From: Pricia antarctica
GTDB taxonomy: Bacteria; Bacteroidota; Bacteroidia; Flavobacteriales; Flavobacteriaceae
Direction of reading: 5' to 3'
DNA length: 64,000 nucleotides
NCBI RefSeq assembly: GCF_900101815.1
Contig: NZ_FNAO01000001.1
Coordinates: 310,001-374,000 of the forward strand
This document shows positions 1 to 8,528 of this stretch, in pieces. The notes under the pieces are model-generated. The model was given only the letters and a program-made list of their open reading frames with translations, did not search any database and was not told the origin of the DNA. Position numbers and translations under genes: made by a program. The first letter of the stretch is position 1. Each line of letters starts with the position of its first letter.

Positions 1-803
1 AAGTCTTTGTCTCGGAATCCATTTTCGTTGGAAGTGCCAAAGATAAGCGAGCGGCCAGTATCGAGGTATCACCGCATAATTTTGGCGTTTACGAAGTCGA
101 AAGCTCGAACCAATTGATTTGTTCCAACCATTTTCAGAGTGCGGCCTACGTCAACGACAAAAAAAATCAAAAACACATACTCGAAAGTCATTCGCAGTAC
201 CGGTACGAGCGGATGGAAGAGCTGCTGGACGAAAAGCCTAAAATAACTCCCAAAATTGCCGTTGACATCCTTCGTGATAAAAAAGGCCTTGATGAAAAGC
301 ACATCGGTTACGGTAACGAAAAGGCACTGAACCAATTGTTGGCGCACCACGGCATTGTTTTCCAACCTGAAGACTTGAAAGTGTGGGTATCCAGCAACCC
401 GTATCAATTGGGGGAGTTCGTGGCCTACGACCTTAAAGAAATTTTCGGTAAAAAGGATGGTGATGGTAGGGTAAAATCGATGTCCGAAGACGAATTGAAC
501 ATTCCTAAAGACCCTTTTGTTAATACTTTGGCCTATCAACACTATATGGATTATCGGAAGCTCCGAAAACAAATTGTAGATGAGATTTCTTCGGATGGAC
601 ATGTGGGACAAAATCTGCTGCAAAAATTTATCCTCTTAAACCCGGATTTTTGGGAAGCATACTACCTAGTCGGGAAGTACAACTATGAAAAAGGTTATGA
701 CCGCTTGGCCCTGAACGCTTTTTTGGAAGCCGAGGCCAAAGAAATCACCACCGTTCCGGACCGGAAAGAAATAGAGCATTATATTCGCAAGTTAAAACGG
801 TGA
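1..803 (+). CDS. C45-type Ntn-hydrolase/acyltransferase, C-terminal part (5' end outside window)
   Basis: The reading frame is open from base 3, so the gene starts upstream and its N-terminal nucleophile is not visible. The visible 266 residues look like the C-terminal half of the acyl-CoA:6-aminopenicillanate acyltransferase (peptidase C45) fold: strands around VFVSESIFVG, the stretch SQYRYERMEELL, then VWVSSNPYQLGEF. The last 90 residues are helical and resemble a TPR-like tail (YYLVGKYNYEKGYDRLALNAF). Its stop overlaps the GTG start of the next gene, so the two are probably translationally coupled. Such proteins beside an adenylate-forming ligase are familiar from flavobacterial polyketide or lipid-like clusters; that role is inference. 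The first ATG, at 114, is internal. Confidence 0.6.
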   Translation, partial: VFVSESIFVGSAKDKRAASIEVSPHNFGVYEVESSNQLICSNHFQSAAYVNDKKNQKHILESHSQYRYERMEELLDEKPKITPKIAVDILRDKKGLDEKHIGYGNEKALNQLLAHHGIVFQPEDLKVWVSSNPYQLGEFVAYDLKEIFGKKDGDGRVKSMSEDELNIPKDPFVNTLAYQHYMDYRKLRKQIVDEISSDGHVGQNLLQKFILLNPDFWEAYYLVGKYNYEKGYDRLALNAFLEAEAKEITTVPDRKEIEHYIRKLKR

Positions 804-2122
804 AAGAAATTAGTAGATATGGATTGTTTCACATGGTTCCAGAGATAGAAAAAGCATCCTTACCAGAAATCAAGACCTTCCAAGAAGAAAAACTGCGGGA
901 GCTTTTGGAATATCTGAATACGAATTCACCGTATTATCAGCGGTTGTTCCGTAAGCATAAAATAAGTTCCAATGCGGTCTCAACTTTAGAAGATCTGAGT
1001 CGTATTCCTACTACTTCAAAGGAAGATCTTCAAAAGTATAACGATGACTTTTTGTGCGTTCCGAAAAAAAAAATCGTTGATTTTGTAACCACATCGGGTA
1101 CACTTGGCGAACCTGTGACCATTGGTTTGACTGATGCCGATCTTGACCGATTGGCCTATAATGAGGCGATTTCGTTTGCCTGCGCCGGGGTGACCGACGA
1201 AGACGTTTTACAATTGACCACAACTATCGACCGCCGTTTTATGGCGGGGCTTGCCTATTTTCTCGGCGCCAGAAAGCTGGGGGCAGGAATCATACGCGTC
1301 GGGGCAGGCATCCCTGAATTACATTGGGATACCATTCAAAAATTCAGGCCTTCCTATTTAATTGTGGTACCCTCTTTCCTATTAAAATTAATAGAGTACG
1401 CCGAACAACATGATATCGATGTGAACGCTTCACAAATAAAAGGAGCGATTTGCATCGGCGAATCGCTGCGCGACCAAGATTTCTCGCTCAACGTCTTGGC
1501 CAATAAGATAAAATCGGCTTGGAACATTAAACTATATTCCACCTACGCCTCCACCGAAATGAGCACAGCGTTCACCGAGTGTTCGGAGCAGCAAGGTGGT
1601 CACCATCACCCGGAACTGATTATCACGGAAATTTTGGACGATGAAGAGAAACCCGTTCCCGATGGCACCGAAGGCGAGCTGGTCATCACGACTTTGGGGG
1701 TTGAGGCCATGCCCCTATTACGGTTTAAGACCGGCGACATGGTTGTAGCCCATACCGCGCCCTGCGATTGCGGAAGGAACACCTTGAGACTGGGCCCCGT
1801 TGTAGGCCGTAAAAAACAAATGATCAAATATAAAGGCACCACACTCTATCCGCCCGCCATGCACAATGCATTAAACGGTTTTCCCGAGGTGGACAATTTT
1901 GTTATCGAAATCTACCATAATAGCATCGGCACGGATGAAATTCGAATCAAAATCGCTACAAAAACGCCTTCCGAAGAACTTTTGCAAACGATAAAAGATC
2001 ACTTCCGTTCGAGGCTACGGGTAACACCAGGTATCGAATTTGTTCCAAAGGAAGAAGTGCAAAAACTGCGGATGTCAAAATTAGGGAGAAAGCCTATTAG
2101 CGTCATTGATAAGAGAGGCTGA
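800..2122 (+). CDS. PaaK-like adenylate-forming ligase (phenylacetate-CoA ligase family)
   Basis: 440 residues, the usual length for phenylacetate-CoA ligase relatives. The ATP-binding P-loop is visible as VTTSGTLGEPVTIG (about residues 95-108), followed by the STEMSTAFTEC region (about 250) and a C-terminal AMP-binding subdomain with FKTGDMV and GRKKQMIKYKGTTLYP. These enzymes activate a carboxylic acid as acyl-AMP and usually pass it to CoA or a carrier protein; the substrate cannot be read. GTG start overlapping the previous stop (GTGA); the first internal ATG is at 833. Probably the last gene of a biosynthetic cluster continuing to the left. It converges on recQ. Confidence 0.75.
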   Translation: MKEISRYGLFHMVPEIEKASLPEIKTFQEEKLRELLEYLNTNSPYYQRLFRKHKISSNAVSTLEDLSRIPTTSKEDLQKYNDDFLCVPKKKIVDFVTTSGTLGEPVTIGLTDADLDRLAYNEAISFACAGVTDEDVLQLTTTIDRRFMAGLAYFLGARKLGAGIIRVGAGIPELHWDTIQKFRPSYLIVVPSFLLKLIEYAEQHDIDVNASQIKGAICIGESLRDQDFSLNVLANKIKSAWNIKLYSTYASTEMSTAFTECSEQQGGHHHPELIITEILDDEEKPVPDGTEGELVITTLGVEAMPLLRFKTGDMVVAHTAPCDCGRNTLRLGPVVGRKKQMIKYKGTTLYPPAMHNALNGFPEVDNFVIEIYHNSIGTDEIRIKIATKTPSEELLQTIKDHFRSRLRVTPGIEFVPKEEVQKLRMSKLGRKPISVIDKRG

Positions 2123-2287
2123 AGCACGAAAGTATTTCCGAAGAGACTAGAAAATTTCTCCGAGTTGTCAAAAATTTATGGCGACATTACCATCTCATTA
2201 AGACGCCTTCCCAGTAACCAGATCCCTTCGCCGCATTAAAATTCAGTATTTAATTTTGAGAAATCCACGAGCGTGGCGTAAAGACAA

Positions 2288-4375
2288 CTATTTCAACAAA
2301 TAAAGCCCCATCTTAATCTTCCAATACGGTATCTTTTCCTCAAAATAGTCAAAGTAGGGGCTCAATCCTTCTGGATCTTTTAGTTTTGATTTCGCGTGTT
2401 TGATATTTTCTATTTCTTGGTCGGATATGAATTGATACAAATCGATGGACTTTCCTTCATCGGCCATCTTTAACAAATGACCATAAACGGTATTCTCTGC
2501 GATTCCCCTATTCCTAGCAATTTCTTTGACAGAAACGCCTTCATTGAACAAATTCAAGGAAAGTTCATGCGTAGTCACCTCTTTGGATTCCAAAGTTTTT
2601 TTATGCCTATTAATTTCCTTAAGAAAAGCGGTGGCATATTTTTCAAGTTTAGCTTCCCCTACTCCCGATATTTCCAAAAAATCAGCCTCGTCGTACGGCA
2701 TTTTTTCTTCCATATCCCTTAAACTGGCATCGCTGAAGACTACATAGGCGGGTACATTAGCCTCCTGAGCGATCTGCTGTCTGAGCAAGCGCAGTTTTTC
2801 GAAAAGTCCAGATGGTTTTGCCGCAGTCTTGCCTTCTTTTTTAGTCTTCAATTTTTCCTTTTCCAAGACGGCCAAGCGGACCTGTTTTCCTTCGAAAAGC
2901 ACTTGCTTCGCAGAAGAAGTAAGGGCTATTCTAGAACCTTCCCTGAAATTGATTTCCAATATGCCTTGATTCAATAATTGAATGACATATTGCTGTAAAT
3001 CGAGCCAGGAGACTTCTTTAACCGCTCCGTAAGTTTTTACATTTTGATAGCCGTTATCAAAGACCTGGGCGTTCTGGGCACCCCGCAATACGTCGACGAC
3101 CATACCCATGGCCTCGTTTTCTTTGAGTCGTGCCACCGCCGAACAGATTTTTTGGGTCAGCAACGTACCGTCGAAGTATTTGGGCGGGCGTTTACAAATA
3201 TCGCAATTGCCACAATTCTCATAGATTGGCTCGCCAAAATAATTGAGCAAGGCGATGCGGCGACAGCTTAAGGCCTCCGCAAACTGCTGCATACGTTCGA
3301 GCTTGGCATATTCCACCTCTGCGTTATCGCTATCGGCAATAAATCTGCGCAACAGGGTGACATCGCCATAACTGTAGAACAACAGCGCATGTGCTGGCAG
3401 ACCGTCACGGCCGCTACGGCCGATTTCTTGATAATAGCCCTCGACATTTTTCGGAAGGTTATAATGGATTACGAAACGAACGTTGCTTTTATCGATACCC
3501 ATTCCGAAAGCGATGGTGGCCACGATTATCGGTATTCGATCGGTAATAAAATCCTCTTGCACGGAAGACCGTTCTTCCGAAGTCATACCGGCATGATACG
3601 CTTTGGCCTGAAAACCGGAATCACACAAGCGTTCGGCGATCTTTTCGGTATTCTTTCGACTTAGGCAATAGATGATTCCGCTTTCTCCGGGGCGTTGCGC
3701 TAAAAAATCGACAATTTTTTTTATCCGGTTTTGAGCGGGGCGTACTTCTAGAAAAAGATTCGGACGGTCGAAAGATGCCAAATGCCGATCCGCATCCGGG
3801 ATGCTCAATTGATCCACAATATCATCTTGGGTAGTCTTGTCCGCCGTAGCGGTGAGCGCCATAATCGGAACGTTCGGAAAACGTTCTTTCAAAGTTCCCA
3901 ATTGTGTATATGCAGGTCGAAAATCGTGTCCCCAGGAGGATATACAATGGGCTTCGTCGATCGCGAACAAGCTGATGTGAATATCCTTGAAAACCGAATC
4001 AAACTGGTAGAGACTTTCGGGGGCGACATAGAAAAGTTTTAATTCGCCCTGTCTAAGCGATCGCAGTATTTCTTGCTGTACCTCATAGGGCTGGGAACTG
4101 TTATAATAAGCTGCGGCTACTCCATTGGCACGTAGCGCATCTACTTGATCTTTCATCAATGCAATCAAAGGCGAAACGACCACGGCCGTGCCCTCGTTCG
4201 CCAGAGCAGGGAGTTGAAAACAAAGCGATTTTCCGCCGCCCGTAGGCATAATGGCCATCACATTTTTTTTTGATAGGATATCGCCCATCACCTCCAACTG
4301 GTTCGGACGGAAAGAATCGTAACCGAAATGGGTTTTTAATAAGGGCAGGAGTTCTTGTTGTATCGTAGAAGTCAT
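2288..4375 (-). CDS. recQ: ATP-dependent DNA helicase RecQ
   Basis: 3'-5' DNA helicase of recombination and repair. Seen in order: Walker A MPTGGGKS, DEAH box with IDEAHCISSWGHDFRP, the helicase C domain ending IGRSGRDG, the four-cysteine zinc site (CRRIALL then CGNCDICKRPP), the RQC winged helix, an HRDC domain (about residues 520-590) and a C-terminal helix-turn-helix (VSVKEIARNRGIAENTVYGHL) common in Bacteroidota RecQ. The start is set at 4375 (MTSTIQQELLP), where the family begins; the frame runs open a further 27 residues that look non-coding. It lies downstream of ssb on the same strand, with a strong hairpin between. Confidence 0.95.
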   Translation of the reverse strand: MTSTIQQELLPLLKTHFGYDSFRPNQLEVMGDILSKKNVMAIMPTGGGKSLCFQLPALANEGTAVVVSPLIALMKDQVDALRANGVAAAYYNSSQPYEVQQEILRSLRQGELKLFYVAPESLYQFDSVFKDIHISLFAIDEAHCISSWGHDFRPAYTQLGTLKERFPNVPIMALTATADKTTQDDIVDQLSIPDADRHLASFDRPNLFLEVRPAQNRIKKIVDFLAQRPGESGIIYCLSRKNTEKIAERLCDSGFQAKAYHAGMTSEERSSVQEDFITDRIPIIVATIAFGMGIDKSNVRFVIHYNLPKNVEGYYQEIGRSGRDGLPAHALLFYSYGDVTLLRRFIADSDNAEVEYAKLERMQQFAEALSCRRIALLNYFGEPIYENCGNCDICKRPPKYFDGTLLTQKICSAVARLKENEAMGMVVDVLRGAQNAQVFDNGYQNVKTYGAVKEVSWLDLQQYVIQLLNQGILEINFREGSRIALTSSAKQVLFEGKQVRLAVLEKEKLKTKKEGKTAAKPSGLFEKLRLLRQQIAQEANVPAYVVFSDASLRDMEEKMPYDEADFLEISGVGEAKLEKYATAFLKEINRHKKTLESKEVTTHELSLNLFNEGVSVKEIARNRGIAENTVYGHLLKMADEGKSIDLYQFISDQEIENIKHAKSKLKDPEGLSPYFDYFEEKIPYWKIKMGLYLLK

Positions 4376-4405
4376 AATCGTAAAAATAAGGATTGTTTTA
4401 AAATA

Positions 4406-4432
4406 TTGGAGGACGCAAATTGCGTCCTCCAA
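4406..4432 (-). terminator. Perfect 13-bp hairpin between ssb and recQ
   Basis: TTGGAGGACGCAA, one base, then its exact complement TTGCGTCCTCCAA. On the minus strand the stem is followed by TATTTTAAAAC, a poor U-run. It sits 34 bases after the ssb stop and 30 bases before the recQ start, so it may end or attenuate ssb transcription into recQ. Confidence 0.5.
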
Positions 4433-4466
4433 TTTTCTAATTCCACATAGGGTCAATAAACAGGGT

Positions 4467-4799
4467 CTACTTCCCCAACATCAAAAGCTCATTACATTTA
4501 ATTTCGGTGAAGTATTTCTTTTCGCCCTCTTTGGTTTCATAAGTGCGATGGATCAATTTGCCTTCTATGGCCACCTGCTTGCCCTTGGTGAGATAACTCT
4601 CCACAATTTCAGCTGTCTTGCCCCAAGCGACAATATTATGCCATTGGGTGTCCTCTACCTTTTCACCATTGGCGTTCTTATAGTAATCGCTCGTTGCAAG
4701 TGAAAATTTTGCGAGCTTGCTCCCGCTTTCCAAGGTTACGATTTCTGGGTCTTGGCCCAAATTACCGATCAACTGTACTCTGTTCTTAATTGCGTTCAT
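4467..4799 (-). CDS. ssb: Single-stranded DNA-binding protein, short form
   Basis: A 110-residue OB-fold protein: MNAIKNRVQLIGNLGQDPE start, DTQWHNIVAWGKTAEIV core and the strand KGKQVAIEGKLIHRTYE, all typical of bacterial SSB. It covers only the OB domain: there is no Gly/Pro/Gln-rich linker and no acidic tip, the chain ending NELLMLGK. In canonical SSB that tip recruits repair and replication proteins, so this is probably an accessory SSB and the housekeeping copy is elsewhere. A good -7 box lies 60 bases upstream. Placed just before recQ, which suggests a repair role. Confidence 0.9.
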   Translation of the reverse strand: MNAIKNRVQLIGNLGQDPEIVTLESGSKLAKFSLATSDYYKNANGEKVEDTQWHNIVAWGKTAEIVESYLTKGKQVAIEGKLIHRTYETKEGEKKYFTEIKCNELLMLGK

Positions 4800-4858
4800 A
4801 ATACCTAATTTTAAAGGTTAAACAGTTAATGCAATCAAACGTCTTTCGTTCGACAGGG

Positions 4859-4866
4859 CAAACATA
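4859..4866 (-). promoter_or_regulatory. -7 box of the ssb promoter
   Basis: On the minus strand the sequence is TATGTTTG, an exact TAnnTTTG Bacteroidota -7 element, about 60 bases before the ssb start. No convincing -33 TTG was found at the standard spacing. Confidence 0.45.
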
Positions 4867-5027
4867 GAACGCACTCCAAATTTTATTCGGTTGAGAAATA
4901 ATTACTTTCGTTTGTAAACGTTTGAAAATGGTTTTGTAATTGTAGGTCAGATGTTTAAATAGTCTAGCGTTTTTTGATAATGTGATGAATCAATGTAAAA
5001 TCTGTAAACCAAAAGATTATTTATCCC

Positions 5028-5035
5028 TATCTTCG
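5028..5035 (+). promoter_or_regulatory. Probable -7 box for the leader peptide / M28 peptidase transcript
   Basis: TATCTTCG, one base from TAnnTTTG, placed about 25 bases before the ATG of the short lipoprotein-like ORF at 5060. This would put that ORF first on the transcript. Confidence 0.35.
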
Positions 5036-5059
5036 TTGCCATTGCTGCCAAAAGAAACT

Positions 5060-5155
5060 ATGAGACATGTAACGATCATTTTGTTCTTTATTTTATTTAG
5101 CTGTAACAGCGAAACAAAACCCTTATTCATCTTCACACAATCTCAAAAACCATGA
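5060..5155 (+). CDS. Possible 31-residue lipoprotein-like leader peptide
   Basis: Short ORF: MRHVTIILFFILFSCNSE followed by 13 more residues. It has a hydrophobic stretch ending in a lipobox-like LFSC. Its TGA overlaps the ATG of the M28 peptidase (ATGA), so translation may be coupled. It lies just after a near-consensus -7 box. It could be a regulatory leader or the worn-down start of a lipoprotein gene. No homologue is recognised. Confidence 0.35.
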   Translation: MRHVTIILFFILFSCNSETKPLFIFTQSQKP

Positions 5156-6708
5156 AAAAAAGACTTGTTTATTTCTGTTTCGCACTCTTCGTTTGTACCT
5201 CTTTTCTATTCGCACAAACCACAGATGACGTGGTTGCGGCCATCCAAAAAGAAGCCAATGAAAATTCACAATTGGAACAGCTCGCCTATGAACTTATGGA
5301 TGTTATCGGACCGCGTTTAGTAGGTACCCCTCAAATGGAAAATGCCCACAAATGGGCCGTCGAGACCTATAAAAAGTGGGGCATAGAAGCCAAAAACGAA
5401 GAATGGGGCAAATGGCGCGGCTGGCAAAGGGGCATTACCCATATCGATATGCTCGAACCGCGATTGGTTACCTTAGATGGAATGCAACTGGCCTGGAGCC
5501 CTAGTACAGGCAAAAAAGGGGTCACGGCAAATCCAATTGCATTACTGACAGTTTCCGATTCCCTAGCATTTGATAAATGGTTGCCTTCGGTAAAAGGAAA
5601 ATTCGTGATGGTTTCGATGGAACAGCCAACGGGAAGACCTGATGAAAATTGGGAAGAATACGCCACGGAGACTTCCTTCGAGAAAATGAAAAACGAGCGT
5701 CAAGAAAAAGAGGATGCCTGGCAGCAAAATTTTAAAAACATGGGGTATACTTCCAGAAATATTAACGAAGCGCTGGAAAAAGCAGGCGCGGTCGGTATTA
5801 TCCAATCCCGCTGGTCGGAAGGGTTCGGGGCGAACAAAATTTTTAGCGCCAATACCGATAAAATTCCTGTAGTCGATCTATCCCTCGAGGATTATGGAAT
5901 GCTTTATCGTATGGTAGAACATGGCGTTACGCCCACGATCAAATTGGTCGCCGAATCAAAGGAATTGGGCGAAGTACCGACTTTCAATACGATAGCTACT
6001 ATTCCGGGAAAAGAGCTTCCCAATGAATATATCATCCTCTCGGCCCATTTTGATTCTTGGGACGGGGCCACCGGAGCCACCGACAATGGCACGGGTACGA
6101 TTACCATGTTGGAGGCGGCACGGATTCTTAAAAAAGTATATCCAAATCCAAAACGCACGATTATAATCGGGCATTGGGGCAGCGAAGAACAGGGACTCAA
6201 CGGATCTCGAGCCTTTGTCGAAGACCATCCTGAAATCGTGAACAATGTACAGGCGCTCTTTAACCAAGACAATGGCACCGGAAGGGTTGTCAGTATCACC
6301 GGCCAAGGTTTTTTGAACGCCTACGACTATATCGGACGATGGCTTCAAGCCGTTCCTGACGATATTACGCAACATATCGAAACCTCTTTTCCGGGTTCTC
6401 CCGCCCGAGGTGGTTCGGATTATGCTTCTTTCGTAGCCGCAGGAGCTCCTGCTTTTTCACTGAGTTCCCTAAGTTGGGATTATGGGAACTATACGTGGCA
6501 TACGAATTTGGATACCTACGACAAGATTGTCTTTGACGACGTGCGCAACAATGCCATTCTGACTGCGATTCTGGCTTACAAGGCCAGTGAAGACCCTGAA
6601 AAAACATCCCGGGAAAAAGCGGTTCTTGGAAATGATTCGAAAACAGGCGAGATTCGTATTTGGCCCCAGGTGAAGTCGCCCGAACGCGCAGGCATGATTG
6701 AGGAATAA
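5152..6708 (+). CDS. Exported M28-family zinc aminopeptidase
   Basis: 518 residues with a clear signal peptide (MKKRLVYFCFALFVCTSFLFAQ). Residues about 120-275 look like a PA-type insert; the M28 catalytic domain follows with the zinc ligands in HFDSWDGATGATDNGTG (H and D), the EEQGLNGS glutamates, FNQDNGTG and the final histidine in WHTNLDTYD. The family removes N-terminal residues from peptides in the periplasm or outside, probably for peptide scavenging. Start codon overlaps the stop of the small leader ORF. Confidence 0.9.
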   Translation: MKKRLVYFCFALFVCTSFLFAQTTDDVVAAIQKEANENSQLEQLAYELMDVIGPRLVGTPQMENAHKWAVETYKKWGIEAKNEEWGKWRGWQRGITHIDMLEPRLVTLDGMQLAWSPSTGKKGVTANPIALLTVSDSLAFDKWLPSVKGKFVMVSMEQPTGRPDENWEEYATETSFEKMKNERQEKEDAWQQNFKNMGYTSRNINEALEKAGAVGIIQSRWSEGFGANKIFSANTDKIPVVDLSLEDYGMLYRMVEHGVTPTIKLVAESKELGEVPTFNTIATIPGKELPNEYIILSAHFDSWDGATGATDNGTGTITMLEAARILKKVYPNPKRTIIIGHWGSEEQGLNGSRAFVEDHPEIVNNVQALFNQDNGTGRVVSITGQGFLNAYDYIGRWLQAVPDDITQHIETSFPGSPARGGSDYASFVAAGAPAFSLSSLSWDYGNYTWHTNLDTYDKIVFDDVRNNAILTAILAYKASEDPEKTSREKAVLGNDSKTGEIRIWPQVKSPERAGMIEE

Positions 6709-6727
6709 AATCAATCTGGACACAGCT

Positions 6728-6762
6728 ATTGCCAGCCTGCCACGGTAGGCCTCTCTGGCAAT
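6728..6762. repeat. Imperfect REP-like hairpin
   Basis: Outer arms ATTGCCAG and CTGGCAAT are exact complements; the inner arms CCTGCC and GGTAGG pair with one G-T wobble. No U-run follows on either strand. The CCTGCC core also occurs in the repeat at 45223, so both may be copies of a dispersed intergenic element. Confidence 0.4.
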
Positions 6763-6920
6763 TCAGAAAAGTAAAATCAATTTTGGCTTGGTGAGTACTA
6801 ACAAATTCATCTGATAGTACTAATCTGAATGCTCAACGTTCAAATCCAACGGCTTACCGATCAAAAATCCATTTGTAAACGGATAATTGTTATCTTAATC
6901 CACGCTAAGAATTCCAACCG

Positions 6921-7240
6921 ATGAAATCAATCGTTATATTTCTCTTTTTTGTTGGACTGAATTCCCATGCCCAAAACACCGTATCTCTTCCCGAAAACGT
7001 CAGCGCTACAAAAACAGATATTTCTGAAAACAAGTGGATGGAAGGCCACTGGAAGGGCTTGGAAGAAAAGGCGAGGTACAAAGTTTTAAATTAGTCAAGT
7101 CGGACGAAAATCGAATCTATTTCGATGGATTTACTTTTGACAAAATAAACGACAACGAAATCAACATTTATGCCTTGATCGAGAACGAGGGTGGAAGCAC
7201 GGAGGAAGTAAAATTCAATTATATCCGTTACAAAAAATAG
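6921..7240 (+). pseudogene. DUF6265-like exported protein, frameshifted with internal deletion
   Basis: Frame 1 gives a signal peptide and mature start (MKSIVIFLFFVGLNSHAQ, then WMEGHWKG), then stops at 7092. The +2 frame continues from the same point as GEVQSFKLVKSDENRIYFDG and FTFDKINDNEINIYALIENE to a stop at 7240. DUF6265 proteins begin with a W(L/M)EG.WKG motif and end with a strand set like the second part, but have about 50 residues between. The locus therefore seems to have lost the middle of the gene, with a frame change at the junction. A working gene would need both parts in one frame. Confidence 0.65.
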
Positions 7241-7246
7241 TGAGTT

Positions 7247-7597
7247 TTGAAAAAAAAATGCGAGGAATGCGGTACCGAGATTATAGGCCGGGTAGACAAG
7301 AAATTCTGCTCCGACTACTGCCGCAATGCCTTTCACAACAAGGTCAACAAAGACAGCAAAAATCTAATTCGTAACATCAACAACCGCCTTCGTAAAAATT
7401 ACCGAATTTTAGATGGCTTCCCTTTACGCGACGGCAAGACCCGAACGACCCGCACCCGGTTAGTGGATAAAGGCTTCGATTTCGAATTTATCACCAATCT
7501 CTACACCACCAAAAAGGGAACTATCTATTATTTTGTCTATGATTTAGGCTATTTACCGTTGGATAATGATTATTATATGATCGTAAAGAGGGAGTAA
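7247..7597 (+). CDS. Small zinc-ribbon protein (DUF2116-like N-terminus)
   Basis: 116 residues. Residues 1-30 hold a four-cysteine zinc ribbon, CEECGTEI then KFCSDYCRNAFHNK, as in DUF2116 proteins. The rest is basic and then a beta-rich part ending YYMIVKRE. The only start giving this frame is a TTG at 7247; an upstream start is excluded by a stop. It could be a nucleic-acid-binding protein, but no function is established. It follows the pseudogene by six bases. Confidence 0.65.
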   Translation: MKKKCEECGTEIIGRVDKKFCSDYCRNAFHNKVNKDSKNLIRNINNRLRKNYRILDGFPLRDGKTRTTRTRLVDKGFDFEFITNLYTTKKGTIYYFVYDLGYLPLDNDYYMIVKRE

Positions 7598-7831
7598 GAA
7601 GCCTTGTCTTTCCCTAGTTGCTTGCCCTCGGCGAAAACGCTTCAGTACTAAAAACACCGAAAGTTTCTCAATACACTTGGAACCTTTCTAGGATTTAAAT
7701 TTTTGACAATCCCTCTCTGTATAGATGTGGGAAGAGACCACAAAAACCCTCCCGTTTTCGGTTGAGATGACTTTATGCCATAGAGCAATAGTCCTTTTCC
7801 TCGGATGGAAGTTAGTCGGGGCTTGTCGCCC
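7598..7831. other. Intergenic stretch with no recognised feature
   Basis: Between two convergent genes. No open frame with a credible start and no strong hairpin was seen. Confidence 0.4.
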
Positions 7832-8299
7832 CTACCAATTCTGCCCGCTCAATCTTAAAGCCGCCACCACAATATCTTTCCGACTGATTTGACCAACTAT
7901 GAGCCCGTCTTGCATTACCGGAAGTCGTCTTCTATTGTGCTTGTCGAAAACGTTCGCGGCATCGAATATGCTCATATCGTGCGGAATGGTCTCCACCTCT
8001 TTGGTCATAAACTTCTCCACACTTTTATCCAATATGGGTTGGTTAAAATAACGGCTTTCCGAAATTGTTTTCATACAATCGGCCTCGGAAATAATCCCTA
8101 CCAAAAAACCGTTATCGTCCAAAACCGGGCCACCGGATATGTTGTGTTTTGTGAAAAGTTCCATTACGGCCAGAATGGATTGGTCCGGTGTAAAGGTGAC
8201 CAGTTTTCGGGTCATATAATCGGTTACCAATATCGGAGCCTTATATTCCTTCTTCGTCGTTGTCTTGGCCCTAGGCCCCATAAAACTCTTGATTCCCAT
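7832..8299 (-). CDS. Protein with two CBS domains
   Basis: 155 residues: a short basic lead, then two CBS motifs, VTDYMTRKLVTFTPDQSI with GPVLDDNGFLVGIISEAD, and KFMTKEVETIPHDMSI with LPVMQDGLIVGQISRKDI. CBS pairs bind adenine nucleotides and usually regulate a partner; here no catalytic domain is attached. A near-consensus -7 box (TATCTTTA on the minus strand) lies about 30 bases before the start. Its target cannot be read from the context. Confidence 0.85.
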   Translation of the reverse strand: MGIKSFMGPRAKTTTKKEYKAPILVTDYMTRKLVTFTPDQSILAVMELFTKHNISGGPVLDDNGFLVGIISEADCMKTISESRYFNQPILDKSVEKFMTKEVETIPHDMSIFDAANVFDKHNRRRLPVMQDGLIVGQISRKDIVVAALRLSGQNW

Positions 8300-8528
8300 A
8301 TCGATTTGGTTTTTGTGTTAATCACTAAAGATAGATAAATTTTCGTTATGTTTTATAATAATTTAACCTCTTGACTATAAATTTGACACATTTCCTTTAG
8401 GTACTATGCTAAATTCTTTGTGCAATAAGGGCCTCGTCACATGCATTACCGACTTGAATTAAGGATGGGTATACCGGCATGTACGCGCTGTTTTCGAAAT
8501 TTTATACCTTTATCCTTCACCACCGCAC

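Noticed and set aside
69-623. 184-codon minus-strand frame over the first gene
   Set aside because: It is the antisense shadow of the Ntn-hydrolase gene, whose plus-strand frame has recognisable motifs and a coupled neighbour.
4376-4456. 27-residue upstream extension of RecQ
   Set aside because: It would be encoded across the hairpin at 4406-4432, and RecQ homologues start near MTSTIQQ.
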